Assembly (NCBI GenBank): GCA_900404475.1
Contig: OUQQ01000290.1
Location: 1-23,872, forward strand
Length of the DNA stretch: 23,872 bases
Origin: Spongospora subterranea
Lineage: Eukaryota > Endomyxa > Phytomyxea > Plasmodiophorida > Plasmodiophoridae
Direction of reading: 5' to 3'
The notes under the pieces were generated by a model. It made no database searches, had not been told where the DNA came from, and was given only the letters and a program-made list of their open reading frames with translations. The position numbers and the translations under genes are program-made. Every line of letters begins with the position of its first letter. Within the stretch, counting starts at the first letter, position 1. Below, one piece after another: positions 1 through 10,521 of the stretch.

Positions 1-60
1 CTAGTCCCCGTCTTTCGCCCCTAGTTTCCGCCCTTGTCTCCAGTTTCCGTCCGTGTTCTT
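1..60. repeat. Degenerate 20-bp tandem repeat
   Basis: Three consecutive pyrimidine-rich units of about 20 bp, each resembling CTAGTTTCCGCCCTTGTCTC, start the window. Units 1 and 2 both begin CTAGT; unit 3 begins CAGT. The array may extend left of the window. No coding role is seen. Confidence 0.55.
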
Positions 61-80
61 CCTTCCCCGACTTGGTTCAT

Positions 81-140
81 AACACCATATGTCGCCAATG
101 AGTTGCCAGGACGCAAACAACCAAATCCTCCACCTTTAGG
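81..140 (+). mobile_element. Partial copy of a Ty3/gypsy integrase tail
   Basis: This stretch encodes a near duplicate of the proline-rich segment just before the chromodomain at 465-525: both contain NELPG followed by KQPNPPP. Similarity ends soon after, and no chromodomain follows. It is a second fragment of the same Ty3/gypsy chromovirus family in the same orientation, about 385 bp upstream of the better copy. Confidence 0.6.
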
Positions 141-323
141 CACAATATTCGGCTGAAGACGGTAGTACAGTGGAACCTACAGGCGGACATAAACCTTTTC
201 ATCCGCGAGTCTCCAGGCTTGGGGTGGACGTCAACTCCGTTGCGCTTTTTTCATTTGGTTGCCGAAGACTCAATGTGGTTGGTTAAAACCCAACAGTGGG
301 TGTAACATACTAAAATTAGGGTG

Positions 324-384
324 GCGGACAGAATCCAGGAAGCGGACAGAATCTAGACTGTCCGCTGGCGGACAGAAAGTTTTC
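324..384. repeat. GCGGACAG repeat cluster with a small hairpin
   Basis: The motif GCGGACAG occurs three times within 60 bp and once inverted as CTGTCCGC. CGGACAG and CTGTCCG pair perfectly around an 8-nt loop, giving a 7-bp hairpin. It lies between the two integrase-tail copies and could be LTR or junction debris. Confidence 0.5.
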
Positions 385-407
385 CCGATTATGAACTCGC
401 CAATGAG

Positions 408-755
408 TTGGACACTCAAATGAGCTCCCGTTTGCACCGGGCTTTCCATTCGTCATTGCTGGAACCATATGGCCCCAATGAGTTGCCAGGTTGCAAACAG
501 CCAAATCCTCCACCTTTTGCACTGGATGATTCACGACTTGTTCTTTATAAAGTTGAGGGCATCATCACGTCTAGGGTAGTACGTGATCAACATTAATATT
601 TGGTTGATTGGAAAGGATACGAGATATCCGACCGTACTTGGGAACCTTCAACATCCCTTCTCGCATCTGCCACGATCCCCTTAAAAGAGTTAATTGCAAA
701 GTTCCATCGCAATCACCCAAATGCAGCGCGCCCGAGACGGGCGATACTGTCATGA
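408..755 (+). pseudogene. Ty3/gypsy integrase C-terminus with chromodomain
   Basis: This is the 3' end of a chromovirus-type Ty3/gypsy pol gene. The frame shows the usual run-in FHSSLLEPY, the proline-rich NELPG...KQPNPPP linker, then a chromodomain. The chromodomain has VEGIITSR as first strand, the aromatic-cage segment YLVDWKGYEISDRTWEP, and a C-terminal helix ending FHRNHPN. Chromodomains of this class direct insertion to marked chromatin. One TAA (594-596) interrupts the domain, and the frame closes at TGA 753-755. The integrase catalytic core is absent upstream. It is a 5'-truncated, inactive fragment whose family assignment is secure. Confidence 0.85.
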
Positions 756-890
756 ACGGTGCTTGATATGGTTCATGCCTCATTAGATATTATCAATACG
801 CAGCTCAAGTTCACCGTCGAACTGGGCGAATGCTCAGTTCGGACAACGTCTAGTTATTTAAGCATCACCGGTTCCTTTATATTGCCAATA

Positions 891-1400
891 TCAACCTCTC
901 CTGAACGTGGCAGTAAAGTGATGTTCACAATGAAGACGAAATGTCAGATCCTCCATAATTCGATTACGAAAATGAGATCCGCAATCAGACACCGAGACGG
1001 GGGCAACTCCATACCGGCTGAACCAGTCGAGCAAGGAACCAGCGGTCACTTCAGAAGTTGGACTGACACAGGGAAAAGTATCGAGAAAAGACGATGTCAT
1101 CTTTGATCACAAGGGCATATCGGTTTTCTCGAAAAGACGCTTCAATATAGAGAAAGTCGAAATGAATACTTTTATTTGGTCGGAAGCCATGATTCGCCGA
1201 TCCGAAAGGACGTAAAATCACCTTACCTCCTCGATTGACCAAGCAGTGGAGACACTTCTTGCAGAAAAGAGAAACATCAGACTTCATAGTACTCCAGGAA
1301 AAATGGGATGATAAACTTGAAAAGGTAACTTTCAAAATCACCATGACCAGAACTCCCACAATGAGCATTAACCAGCAAGCGAAATTGAAGAGATTGGGCC
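891..1400 (-). pseudogene. Integrase fragment, zinc-binding domain and core
   Basis: The zinc-binding region is visible as AHCGSSGHGDF, then in another frame KSDVSLFCKKCLHCL, giving an H-H-C-C pattern. The core begins with IHFDFLYIEAS (first catalytic Asp) and RYALVIKDD. A further frame gives LLDWFSRYG and SVSDCGSHFRNRIM, carrying the second catalytic Asp, and EHHFTATF. The sequence stops before the motif with the catalytic Glu. At least three frame changes separate the pieces, so it cannot make an active integrase. It abuts an oppositely oriented chromodomain fragment ending at 755. Confidence 0.85.
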
Positions 1401-1589
1401 GCGTTAGGGATCCAGTTTAAGTCCCGGATAGAGAAAAATAAGCCATCAACCAATAGAGCGAGGAGATCTTCCGGGGACGGATGCTAAATAGAAATGATGT
1501 CAGAAGAGATGGCCATTCAGAATCCTTTGTTTTCGAAAGGTTGAACAATGGCTGACACAAGGGACAGCCAAAACACCCGAGAGGTAGGA

Positions 1590-2050
1590 GCAGACGCCTC
1601 ACCAGAAACTGACCATCGAGTGCCTATATCCGTCAATACGTTTTCTTCACCCGAAATGCTCTCCATAATATAATTCTTTCCGACGAGTTCAAGACGCCAG
1701 CAATGAACTTTATCCCACGAATGACGATGTAAGAAAACCCCAGAACACTGTGGATTATAGATACACGTCATGTGGCGATGGTCCCAAACAAAACGAAACG
1801 GATGAACGCCCGTTCATAAAAGGTAATCAAAAACGTCACACGATTCTGAATCGGATAGGCTTCCTTTTCGGCACTGACCAAAGAGAAGACGATTCCTTGA
1901 TAAGCAGCAGACACTGGTGACATCCTGCGAGGATTGGCAATGAACGTTTCGAGCCTGTTCTAACTTGAATATCAACGGCAAAAAATCGGCTGGTGGATCA
2001 TGTCCTAACTTTACACGGAAACATCGGAGAATTCTTCAAAAAGAACAGAA
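1590..2050 (-). pseudogene. RT start joined to RNase H, RT core deleted
   Basis: The entry to reverse transcriptase is clear: LFEEFSDVSV, then KLGHDPPADFLPL (about 2011-1985), then NPRRMSP (about 1939-1917). In intact elements NPRR.SP is followed by roughly 200 residues of fingers and palm including the Y-x-D-D site. Here it runs within about 15 codons into EKEAYPI (about 1876-1856), which opens the connection/RNase H region. RNase H continues as HRHSWDKVHCWRLELVGKNY and GEENVLTDIGTRWS. An internal deletion has removed the polymerase active site. Confidence 0.75.
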
Positions 2051-2745
2051 AGCCTAGTTATAAAATGGTCATCAGTGCCTTGGAGTTTACATCCAGCTAG
2101 AGAAGACACGAAAACAACGGCAACGGGAACATCTTTGGACTTAACAATGATAACCTGTTCCGGTTCGCTACTTTCAACAGAGACGTTCTGCCGGAAAGGG
2201 CCACCTAATACGACCTCCGGATTTGGGGAACCGACACACATATCGGGTGGCGCCGAGCAATAACAGGACCAGAACGGGTTTTCAATACAAACATCGAAAA
2301 ACAAGCCTTTACGCAGACATTTACCCGAGTGACCATCCGCCATCTCAAAAACAACAGCAGGAGATGGTGACATTATTTCTGATAAGATAGAAACCTGGTT
2401 CGGACCCATCATTGAAAAGTCGGCTCCATCATCTTTCAAGACTGAATTGAAAAGCTCTTGTCTCCAGAGGAAAGAACAGCAGAGACGACACGCTCCGAAG
2501 GAGGTTCCTTCGAGGGTTGACACGCTCGGGCAAACTCACACGTCAAACACAATTGCGGTAAGGCGAATGGTCTGAAGAATAGATTGAGAAGGAATCAGCA
2601 GAGATTTGTCTCGCAGGGGACGAAAATCGAACTCGACGAACATGGCGAGGAGGAGGAACGTTTTCCCGAGAAGCGATGGTCTGCGAATGTTGTCGAAACT
2701 CTGGAGGGGGACGATAAGGGGGACATTACGGAGCCGATGTTGCAC
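2011..2745 (-). pseudogene. Retropepsin-like protease region
   Basis: The frame from 2523 to 2011 contains SVLKDDGADFSMMGPNQV (about 2445-2395), matching the retropepsin active-site pattern L-x-D-[ST]-G-A-x-x-S with the usual Ser/Thr replaced by Asp. It precedes the linker and RT start seen at its C-terminal end (LFEEFSDVSV), the normal Ty3/gypsy position for PR. The segment 2745-2536 upstream belongs to the gag-PR junction but shows no recognisable motif. The substituted active site and scattered stops indicate a dead copy. Confidence 0.55.
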
Positions 2746-2790
2746 TCTCAGCTCCTTGAATAATTTGTCAGATGTTTAAACAATATTTGG

Positions 2791-3500
2791 TCAGATTAAA
2801 AAAGACTTGAAGGACACTGGCTTTAAAGGCGTCCCTTCTGACGACTTCAGCAAATAGTTTGGGTTTAACCACCAAGTTTTCACAAACAGACGACAGCACA
2901 TGGCTTCATTAAAAGAACAACTGTTTGAAAAAGCTTTGGCTTGTAACCAATACTGGTTGTAGGGTAGAATGTAATCTGATAGAAGTTCACCAGCACCTGG
3001 ACGAATGCTTTCCAACTTAAGTCGTGTATAGTCTTGCAAGGCGGCAAGATTCTCCGATTGAGCAACCACCCCGACATAACATCCAGCATCTCACTACAGG
3101 TGAGAACTTCTGTTTGGACATAACATTGCAAAACGCTTCCGCTGAGACACCGATATAACGCTTCTAATCGTCTGTCTTGCGTAGATCCGAAAGTTGTATT
3201 TGTAAAACAGTTTTTGACAAAGTTGAAAGTGAACGCTCTTTCAAGAAGAATATCGGAATATCCCAGGAGGGCAGAGTCCCGTTTTGCCAAATATTGGAAG
3301 AAATCCTCGTTGGTGATTGATTCGGAAAACTTGGATAGGTTTTCAACACAGGTTGTGAATGAAAAGGTTCATTGGACCGAGAGGCATTCGTTAGTTTCAT
3401 AGCGTCCATCAAACTACATATTGACTTCAATAACTTGGAGATAGATATTCGACTGACTGTTCGAATCATCTGGGGTTGTATGAAATTGAGTGTTGTCAAT
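2791..3500 (-). pseudogene. Gag-like region of the minus-strand element
   Basis: Two overlapping frames (3290-2880 and 3069-2791) give a helical, aromatic-rich protein in the gag position upstream of the protease. The frames interleave, as expected for a frameshifted coding region. No CCHC zinc knuckle was found. Assignment rests on position more than on motif. Confidence 0.35.
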
Positions 3501-4860
3501 GGGAGTAGAGGACTTCATGATGATAGGGGAATATACCAGGGAGCAATATCAAACGGAAAAGTAGATACGGGAAAAGACGAGAGAAGAAGAGAAGAAAGAC
3601 AGAAAGGGAAGAGAAGGAAAAAGGGAACTTACGACCAAAATAACGATGAGAGAATCGAAACGTGGAACGGGCGGAAAGACGTGACTGAAATCAGGTAAAC
3701 CTCGGAGATGTGGGTAATTTCCAGTAGTTTGAATGGATAAGTGATCACTGTGCCGAAACTACCGGTTCTACTAGAGCAGCGGCCGAGAACCCGCTGTGAA
3801 AACCATATAGGCCCAATAGACAACAGTTTTTTTATGATTGGTCGGATTTGGGTGTAGTGAGCAGGATTTTGGGGGACGTTGCTCCCTCCAGTAGACTCAG
3901 AATCTGCCGAATATGCATAAATATTCTGCATCGAAGGTTGCACTGCCGTTGTCTGCTCTGTGCAGTTGACTGACCCGACCCATCGTTTGAGTCTTTGTCT
4001 GATTCATACTCAGCGTAAATGATTTGGTGACCATTCTGATCAAGTGAAAACGAGGGACTACCGACAGGAATGCTGCTGCACGTTGAATTGAAGGAAGCAA
4101 AATCCAGGGAACCATTAGACCCTCATTTTGATGGCAATGGTCTTTGTCGATGCCGCATCGTCATTGAATCTTGCCTTACCTGAATGACGCCAAACGATTC
4201 GTCTTGCTTGATGCCCTCAAAGTGTTAAGGCAGATTCTTTTCCATCTTGCCAGCTTGAGGGTGTGCTCGTTTATGGTTATGAAGCAATCTATATTCCATG
4301 ACGGATCATTTCAGGTATAGCGACACCTTTTCGCTTTCCAGGCCTGAAATGCAAAAAATATTTGCCCAGCTTCTTTATTTTGTTTCTGCACTGGGTGCAC
4401 CGGTTCGTCCTTCCTATATTGAATCGGTTTTGTGGTAATCTGCTGAAATCAAAATCAGACGTTTCAGCGAATCAACAATGGTATATTCTTGTCAACGCAG
4501 CTTGATATCATTTGCACACGCGAGGGAAACAGTTGAATTAACCACAATGTGAATAAATGGTGTTCACTGTTAAAAGGTGTGCACCACCCTCGAGTTTTTT
4601 CACCTCCTCTTTTCTCGTGGCCTCTCTAGTCCAGGTAGTCTGTTTTACAGCAACTTTTCAAAAAACTCAAAATATCAAGTGCGCTCGTACTCTTACTTCA
4701 AGCAATTCGATTTGAGCTCAAAAAATCACTGCCGATTTCTACCTTTGTCAATGGGTGCTGAACATCTATCGACGTGCTCAAGGAACCATGTGCTCCAAAA
4801 CCTTCATCAGGGGGATTTAAGTCGGACGGGATTGCAAACACGAGGCGGTCACCTTTCCAT
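3500..4860. other. Stretch without a recognisable gene
   Basis: Short open frames on both strands (for example minus 4115-3897 and 3943-3629, plus 4577-5032) show no motif I recognise and no splice-consistent continuation. The purine-rich run 3570-3640 is low complexity. It is probably diverged transposon or intergenic DNA. Confidence 0.4.
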
Positions 4861-4869
4861 TAATGTAAT

Positions 4870-5584
4870 AAGCGTTTCATCATGTTTTTCTTTCAATTGT
4901 AGGTCATTGACACCAATTACTCGTGCAACCGTCTTTAGCGTGGTTATGGGTCAACATTTCAAAAATACTGAGTGCAATGAACCACGACCACCGGTCGAAC
5001 ACATAAAATGGGGTTTACCGAATCCCAAGTGACTTGGATGTCAATCAGAATTTCACAAATTTTCGCATTGCGACAAAGTCCACTCCATGCTTGTCGGCAA
5101 CGTTTGCTTTATGATCGTACTCCGACCAGGGGCATTCAGTACAATCGCATAGCTATGATCATACAGATTTCGTGGCCAAAAATGCCTACAATCATCTTCA
5201 TGCTAATCACAAATTAACGGACCAATATTTGGGCAAGACCTGCTCAGGATTGTCATTGTTCATACCACCTTTCGGCACGAATAATCCAGAATATGGGTCG
5301 TTCGCTAGTAAATTGTGATGTACGATAGTATTATGGGAATCGTTGGACAACGCTGCGTGGAAATGCAGCACAAGTCTTCCAGACGAACGCGTTTCGTCAA
5401 TATCGCAAACGAGGACAATGTCGTATTGCTGGTGCGCGATAAGCATTATATTGATGGTTCAGTTGTTGGCGCCATCTATCTGATTATTCCACATTTCCAG
5501 AGTCTGGAATACTCGTTTATTACGACACCACATCGGTATCAAAGAGTAATCACGATGTGTGTGGAGCGAGGAATCCTGTCCTGA
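4870..5584 (+). pseudogene. Ty3/gypsy integrase remnant
   Basis: Around 4940-4985 the plus strand reads SVVMGQHFKNTE, resembling the V-S-D-x-G-x-H-F-K-N core motif with the catalytic Asp replaced. From 5315 to 5584 the frame reads MGIVGQRCVEMQHKSSRRTR and then VNIANEDNVVLLVRD, which fits the integrase C-terminal pattern of a basic K/R-rich helix followed by N-F-x-x-G-D-x-V-L. The middle is too decayed to follow. The direction matches the gag/protease remnants at 6919-7858, but the order (integrase before gag) means it is a different or rearranged copy. Confidence 0.5.
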
Positions 5585-5599
5585 CTGAAACATGGGATA

Positions 5600-6170
5600 G
5601 GTCTTTTTATCTGATCAATCATCACTGACAATAGTTCATCATATTTCCTTCCCTTTTTTTACCAATCAATCAAACAACCACGATTAAGTACAAATGCCTA
5701 AATTAATATGGTAAATTTTTGGGCAAGAACGCGTTTGATATGAGGCCACTGTTCCCTGATTCCTGTTTTTGAGACCATTACGTTGAACAGGTCTCCAAGG
5801 GCACCGAACAATTCGTCACCACAATCAACGAAATCGATGGGTTTCAATGCCGCACATGATTCTCAATCATCGCGTCGTGTATCATCACAAATTTGACAAC
5901 CAATCAATCTATTCCCAGCTGGGTCAGATGCCAGATAAAAATCGGGAATAGCTTCGTGCACGCTCTCAATATTGACGAAGAAGTGATGCATGCCATTTCG
6001 GATATTGAGGCTGGCGCCATTGTCAGATTAAGAGGTGCTTTAGAGTTGAACTGCGTTTGTTGATCAAGTTCCGTCAGTGGCCGAACTCGCATACAATAAC
6101 TCTGTCCATTCGGCAACTGAGGTTTCACATTTCTACACGAATTTTGGGGTCCATGGTCGACACGAATTTT
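5600..6170. other. Stretch without a recognisable gene
   Basis: Mixed short frames on both strands, none beyond about 75 codons, with no motif or consistent splice pattern. It is flanked by Ty3 remnants on both sides and is most simply diverged element DNA. Confidence 0.35.
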
Positions 6171-6177
6171 CGTTCAA

Positions 6178-6700
6178 ATGCTGGGTCATGTCCAAATCCC
6201 GCCTCCCTGGTTGATTTATCTGATCGCCAAACTTTGGAATGTATTCCTAATCTTATTCGACCAAAGGTCTTACCTTAATATGGTTCCCCAATGGTATAGG
6301 TATGGTCTACAAAGGTTGGCTGGTTCTTTTGGGTCGGCCCAATGCTCATCAACATTAACGATATGATCTGCCACCTCAATGAACACCCACTGGACCAGAG
6401 CAATCGGCGTTCAAATCATTACAGATCGGTTTCATACACAGTATTTTCACGATTCGACGCTATGAACTGCGCCAAATCATCTTGGGGCGGACAGAGGAGT
6501 GACGAGGGCACGATCTCGGCAGAATGATAATCGTCCATGGCCTAACGCTGCGCGGGACGGATGGCCTTATACAACATATTGACCGGGTACAACTGACCGA
6601 TAGATGAAATACTGCCAGGTCACTGACAATTGCATTCTCCTTTCCAAAACAGAACAAGTCAACAAACGCAACAGAAAGCATTAATCGCTCTGACTGCGTC
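6178..6700 (+). pseudogene. Possible reverse-transcriptase remnant
   Basis: The frame at 6342-6527 begins LININDMICHLNEH, which could be a decayed form of the RT active-site segment (hydrophobic-x-D-D-hydrophobic), and continues with SSWGGQRSDEGTIS, reminiscent of the W-C-G-x-x-I-S-x-x-G segment after the palm. The first catalytic Asp appears as Asn. The assignment is weak, resting on spacing and on neighbouring Ty3 pieces. Confidence 0.3.
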
Positions 6701-6918
6701 AAAATGATTTTGTTTTCGGTCTGTTTTGTTTTACTTTGGAGTTATGTTTGCTGTGTACTTCAATGGTTCTGTCTTGTTTTTGTGTGGCATTTTGCTGTTT
6801 AGTGGCATGCTCTTTGTAGTGGAAGATGTACTGCTCAAGATTGGGAATTTGGGTTTTTCTCATTATAGAAAAGATTTGTTGTTTGTTTTTGGTGAGCCAC
6901 GATCATCGAAGAGGTTTA

Positions 6919-7290
6919 CAATGGCAGAATATAACACCCTGAAAGAAGTGATCTCGCAAGCAAATGTCATCGATCAGTGCATACGCCAGCGTCCTTTCGG
7001 AACGCTTTCCCGTCCCACTTTTCACAACCTTCTTCGAATGGCCGACTACCCCATTTTCTCATCGCAGGGAACCACCAGCTCGCTTCACCTCCACCAACAC
7101 TGGAATGGCCCCATGGTACTTGATGCGGTATCGGCCTCAAACCAAAATCCGATTGAGGAACCCAATGTGGTAAAAACCAGCTTCACGTAACCCAGGGAAA
7201 ACTGAATTGGATGGAAGGAGATCGTAGACTGAGATAACGACTTTGCCTCTTTTGCGGTGGCGAAGGCCACGTCATTGCCAACTGTAAACT
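6919..7290 (+). pseudogene. Gag C-terminus with CCHC zinc knuckle
   Basis: The frame from the ATG at 6919-6921 (MAEYNTLKEVISQAN...) runs as a capsid-like helical region to GPMVLDAVSASNQNP, the kind of acidic linker that ends capsid in Ty3/gypsy gag. Further on, in another frame, 7244-7285 encodes CLFCGGEGHVIANC, a perfect C-X2-C-X4-H-X4-C nucleocapsid zinc knuckle followed by basic residues. The frame change between the two marks decay. Protease follows at about 7520. Confidence 0.75.
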
Positions 7291-7519
7291 GACAATACCG
7301 TCCTCCGAGTATCTTCCGGAAAATGGGGAAGGACGTCGTGGGAAATTGGGAAAGGACGTCGTCAATGAATCGGTGCCGGAGTCCTCCTTTGTCAAACTCA
7401 GAATTGTTCAAAACAAAACTCCCGCTGTCTCACCTAAAAGGCTCTCGAATCTCGGTCATCAGCATTAATAATAGTCCTGAGCCCCTAATGACTCCTGTTA
7501 GTCTTTTCATTATGGCTTA

Positions 7520-7858
7520 GCCCGAATTAAAGCAACCGCTTTCGTTGATTGTGGCGCATCGATGATCTTCATAGAAAGACGTTTTGCAATGAAAGCCGCC
7601 ATGAGGAGTTTGCGGCTCCCGTCATCACTACTCTTCGAGGTCATTGATGGCCGCCGTTTACCACCCATAACTTATCATACCGAACAATGTGAAATACTTA
7701 TGGCCGACATTCATTTCAAGTGTCGACTCCCCACATTCCGATATCATTTCAAAGACATCGTCTCCTTGGTAAATCTGACTCGTCGTCTCGCTGATCAAGA
7801 TGCTTTGTACGGGAGAGGACCAATCAAATTGATGTCGCAGCCAATGTTCGCTCGGTGA
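7520..7858 (+). pseudogene. Retropepsin-like protease fragment
   Basis: The frame reads ARIKATAFVDCGASMIFI at 7520-7573. FVDCGAS matches the retropepsin D-[ST]-G-A motif with Cys in the second position, as seen in several Ty3/gypsy lineages. Later residues (VIDGRRLPPI, then DIVSLVNL) fit the flap-side and I-x-G-L positions. It follows gag and the zinc knuckle, the usual order. The frame ends at a TGA inside the left arm of the inverted repeat at 7810-8005. Confidence 0.6.
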
Positions 7859-8005
7859 GGTGGTAAAATCTCTGGAGTCGAGTATCGCTGTGCTGCCAGA
7901 ACATAAATGGAGTTTGCTGATGTTTTCTCAATGGAGTCTTCAGAGATTTTACCACCTCACCGAGCGAACATTGGCTGCGACACCAATTTGATTGGTCCTC
8001 TCCCG
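7810..8005. repeat. 65-bp near-perfect inverted repeat
   Basis: Left arm 7810-7874 and right arm 7941-8005 are reverse complements over 65 bp with a single mismatch (A7832 against C7983), separated by a 66-nt spacer. The left arm overlaps the end of the protease frame. A transcript from either strand would fold into a long hairpin; on the minus-strand transcript the mismatch would be a tolerated G-U pair. Arms are far better preserved than the surrounding retroelement DNA. Confidence 0.95.
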
Positions 8006-10480
8006 GTGCTATTCCGTATCAGCGAAAGAGGAGAGGTCGCTCAAGGAATATTAGCGAGAACTTGAAGAAAGGTTTTATCACGCATTCACGAACGACAAAC
8101 CAGTTGGAGACCACAGATTGCGCTCTGCAATAATTGTTCGGATGCCCTCCTGGATTCCTGCCGCAGTTTGGATCTGATGGTCAAAATTTCCCTCCACTTG
8201 CGATTCTGTCCTCAATAGTGAAAACCAAATCAAAGAGTGAAGGCAAACGGCTTTGAGACAGTGCACATGTGGTATGAACTCTGATCAAACGCACTGCTTA
8301 CTGCATTGATCTGGGATCCATCGGCATTGACCACCATAACTCAAAATCAAACCACAGGTTCATGTTTATGGTAAATTTCTTCATGAGCCTGGTTGGTATT
8401 CGCTGGAGTTTGGGCAAGTTGGGTTTTATATAGATGTTGGTCGACACTCCAAATAATCTCATTTTCTGGCGGATATTGGGGTCGGTTGTACTAATGGGTT
8501 TGTTTGTTTGATCTCGTTCGTCAATGATTTGTTTTCTGTGCTCTTTACCGAGTCTTTTCTTTGGTCCGATGGTGTTATTTCTCAACATAAATGTTGACGT
8601 TTTCATCGTACTGAGTATTTGTAGTTGTAATGGTGGTGGCCATCAGATAGTTTCTTGGTTTGTGTGGAAATCATGTCACAAATAGATCGTGATTGTGCAT
8701 TGAACGCTGTCTGCATTTCTGGATACCTGTAATTAGTGGTTGTGATGCCTGGCCTAGTAGTAGTATTATCTTGTGGAACTTATGAAGAATGCTGGTATTG
8801 ATAGCTTGAAAAACCAAACCCATTCCGATCCTGTTGCATAATGTCGCCATATGCTTTAAGAACATCGGTTTTCATTGTTTGGCAATAGTCCAGCGTAGCC
8901 CAGTAATTCGGTGCTAATGTTCTTCCCGTTTGCGGGTCTGTATTTGTTGTTGACCATTATCTGTCTGGCCGCTCATGAATTCTCTTCAAATGTAAGGAAT
9001 TTTGTGAAAATTGTTTTGATAAATGTCTCTCTCAATCGCTTCCCTCTGATCGGATGTTTTGAAGATCGTTCTGTTTTGGTAATTGTCAGATTCGCAAGTA
9101 TGCTGATCGATGTTGATTCGGTGAATTTATTTTGATTCTTGGACGTTTCTCGATTGTTGGGTCATTTTTCAATTTGCACCCTAGTTGGAGAATTGCTCCT
9201 AGTGACAAAGCGCTTTGGGATTGAACCTGGTAATGGGCATAGGTGACGACAGGTACGTTCACTGCCAGACTGGTATCCATTCAATGCTGATATTCACCTG
9301 GATTTGACAACATATATGAAGGCATCAACTGTGCCATCGAACGGGATCTACGATATGGGACGCTGAATAATCTTTTTCCAACCAGGGTTGATGTCTGACG
9401 TTGAAGGGAATCTTCCACGGTCGAAAAATCAGGGGATTCATCGACCCAGATGAGTTATCCTTGAAATTTGGATGCTGTCTCGAGAAGAAGAGGACACCAT
9501 GGCGATGATCAAAGCAAGACTGAGGGCCGATAACCATAGAACGCGAGCTCAGAATGTTCGGGGAGCCGACTCCCGCCGACATAATTGAGTTGAATCAACA
9601 AATGAATGCAATGGAGCTGGATGGTGTTCACACAGAACATTTCACAGCGAAAAGAATTCGAGCGATTTCCCGACTGGATCCAGCACTCCTGTCTATCGTT
9701 GAAAGTCAGTCAGATTCAGAATCCAAGATTTTGGGGTCGCGTTTGACAGACGGCCTACCTGCTATCTACGTATACCGCATTGGTTTGGGAAGGGCCATGA
9801 TCAACGGCAAACCCACCCAAAAAAGTTCGTGAAAAACCTTCCCACCTGAACTTGGGGTAATGTTTTACGTGTTTGAGTTCATCAACAATGCCCTTCTCTT
9901 TACAGTCGAACCTTTGGATTGTTTGCTGCGATTGTGAGAACAGAAAACTATTGGGAACTTGTCGTCCCGGAGATATCAACCACCGATCAGCGACCTTGTT
10001 CTCAGTTGACCGACATGGTGGGATGAATAATACGGAAACAGGCAAAGGACCGTTGTTGATTAACAGTTTGAGAAAATGGCCATAAATTTGTTAAGGAAAT
10101 AATTATTAGGGTCTATATCTCAGAGACGTCCAGAACAAGTTATTCAGCTGAGTCCGGGTCTGACTCACCTTTCAATAACACCGAACGGATTTATGATCGA
10201 TTACCCCCGGGTTTCTCAGCACATTTCGACCGTCTGTGATAATGATCAAAGACAAGTTTACTCTTGAGTCAATAACAGATCTGATTCTTTCCTCAGACGT
10301 AAATCTCATTGTTAGGCGGAGTGACCGAAAACTAATCGTCACCCCAAACCACCTTCGAGAAGATTAGCAGCGTATCCGACGCCTGAGGGGAAGGTCGTCG
10401 ATATCTATGAACAATAATATTCCTGTACAGGGGAAGCAATCCATTCTACAACAGTTCCAAATCTCTAAAACTATTCATTA
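8006..10480. other. Unassigned stretch, probably decayed elements
   Basis: Short frames occur on both strands (minus 8266-8078, 8606-8298, 8865-8671; plus 8911-9135, 9554-9832). The plus frame 9554-9832 is acidic and begins MFGEPTPADIIELNQQMNAM. It is the best-looking one and could belong to a gag or pre-RT linker, but it carries no diagnostic motif. No tRNA, rRNA or splice-consistent gene was found. Confidence 0.3.
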
Positions 10481-10481
10481 T

Positions 10482-10521
10482 TCGCCAATTGATTGGCGAG
10501 GGTCCCATCTTTTTGAGATGG
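10482..10521. repeat. Two adjacent small hairpins
   Basis: TCGCCAA/TTGGCGA (10482-10488 with 10493-10499, loop TTGA) is followed by CCATCT/AGATGG (10505-10510 with 10516-10521, loop TTTTG). The spacing does not fit a tRNA. The function is unknown. Confidence 0.5.

Larger units (their letters stand above)
891..3500 (-). mobile_element. Degenerate Ty3/gypsy retrotransposon
   Basis: Reading on the minus strand, fragments fall in canonical Ty3/gypsy order: gag-like region (about 3500-2790), aspartic protease (about 2450-2300), start of reverse transcriptase (about 2050-1917), RNase H (about 1900-1590), integrase zinc-binding domain and core (about 1400-891). All are split by stops and frameshifts. 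The RT core and the end of the integrase are missing, and no LTRs could be recognised. Motifs resemble the chromodomain-less lineage common in oomycetes and some protists rather than the chromovirus at 408-755. Confidence 0.8.

Noticed and set aside
4577..5032. 151-codon plus-strand open frame as a gene
   Set aside because: The first two thirds have no motif and biased, Ser-rich composition. The end reads into an integrase-like segment in a decayed element, so it is a chance open frame.
10482..10521. Possible tRNA-Lys (CCATC/GATGG stem with a 7-nt loop containing TTT)
   Set aside because: There is no D-arm at the right spacing, no T-loop GTTCGA-type motif and no acceptor stem. Only two unrelated hairpins are present.
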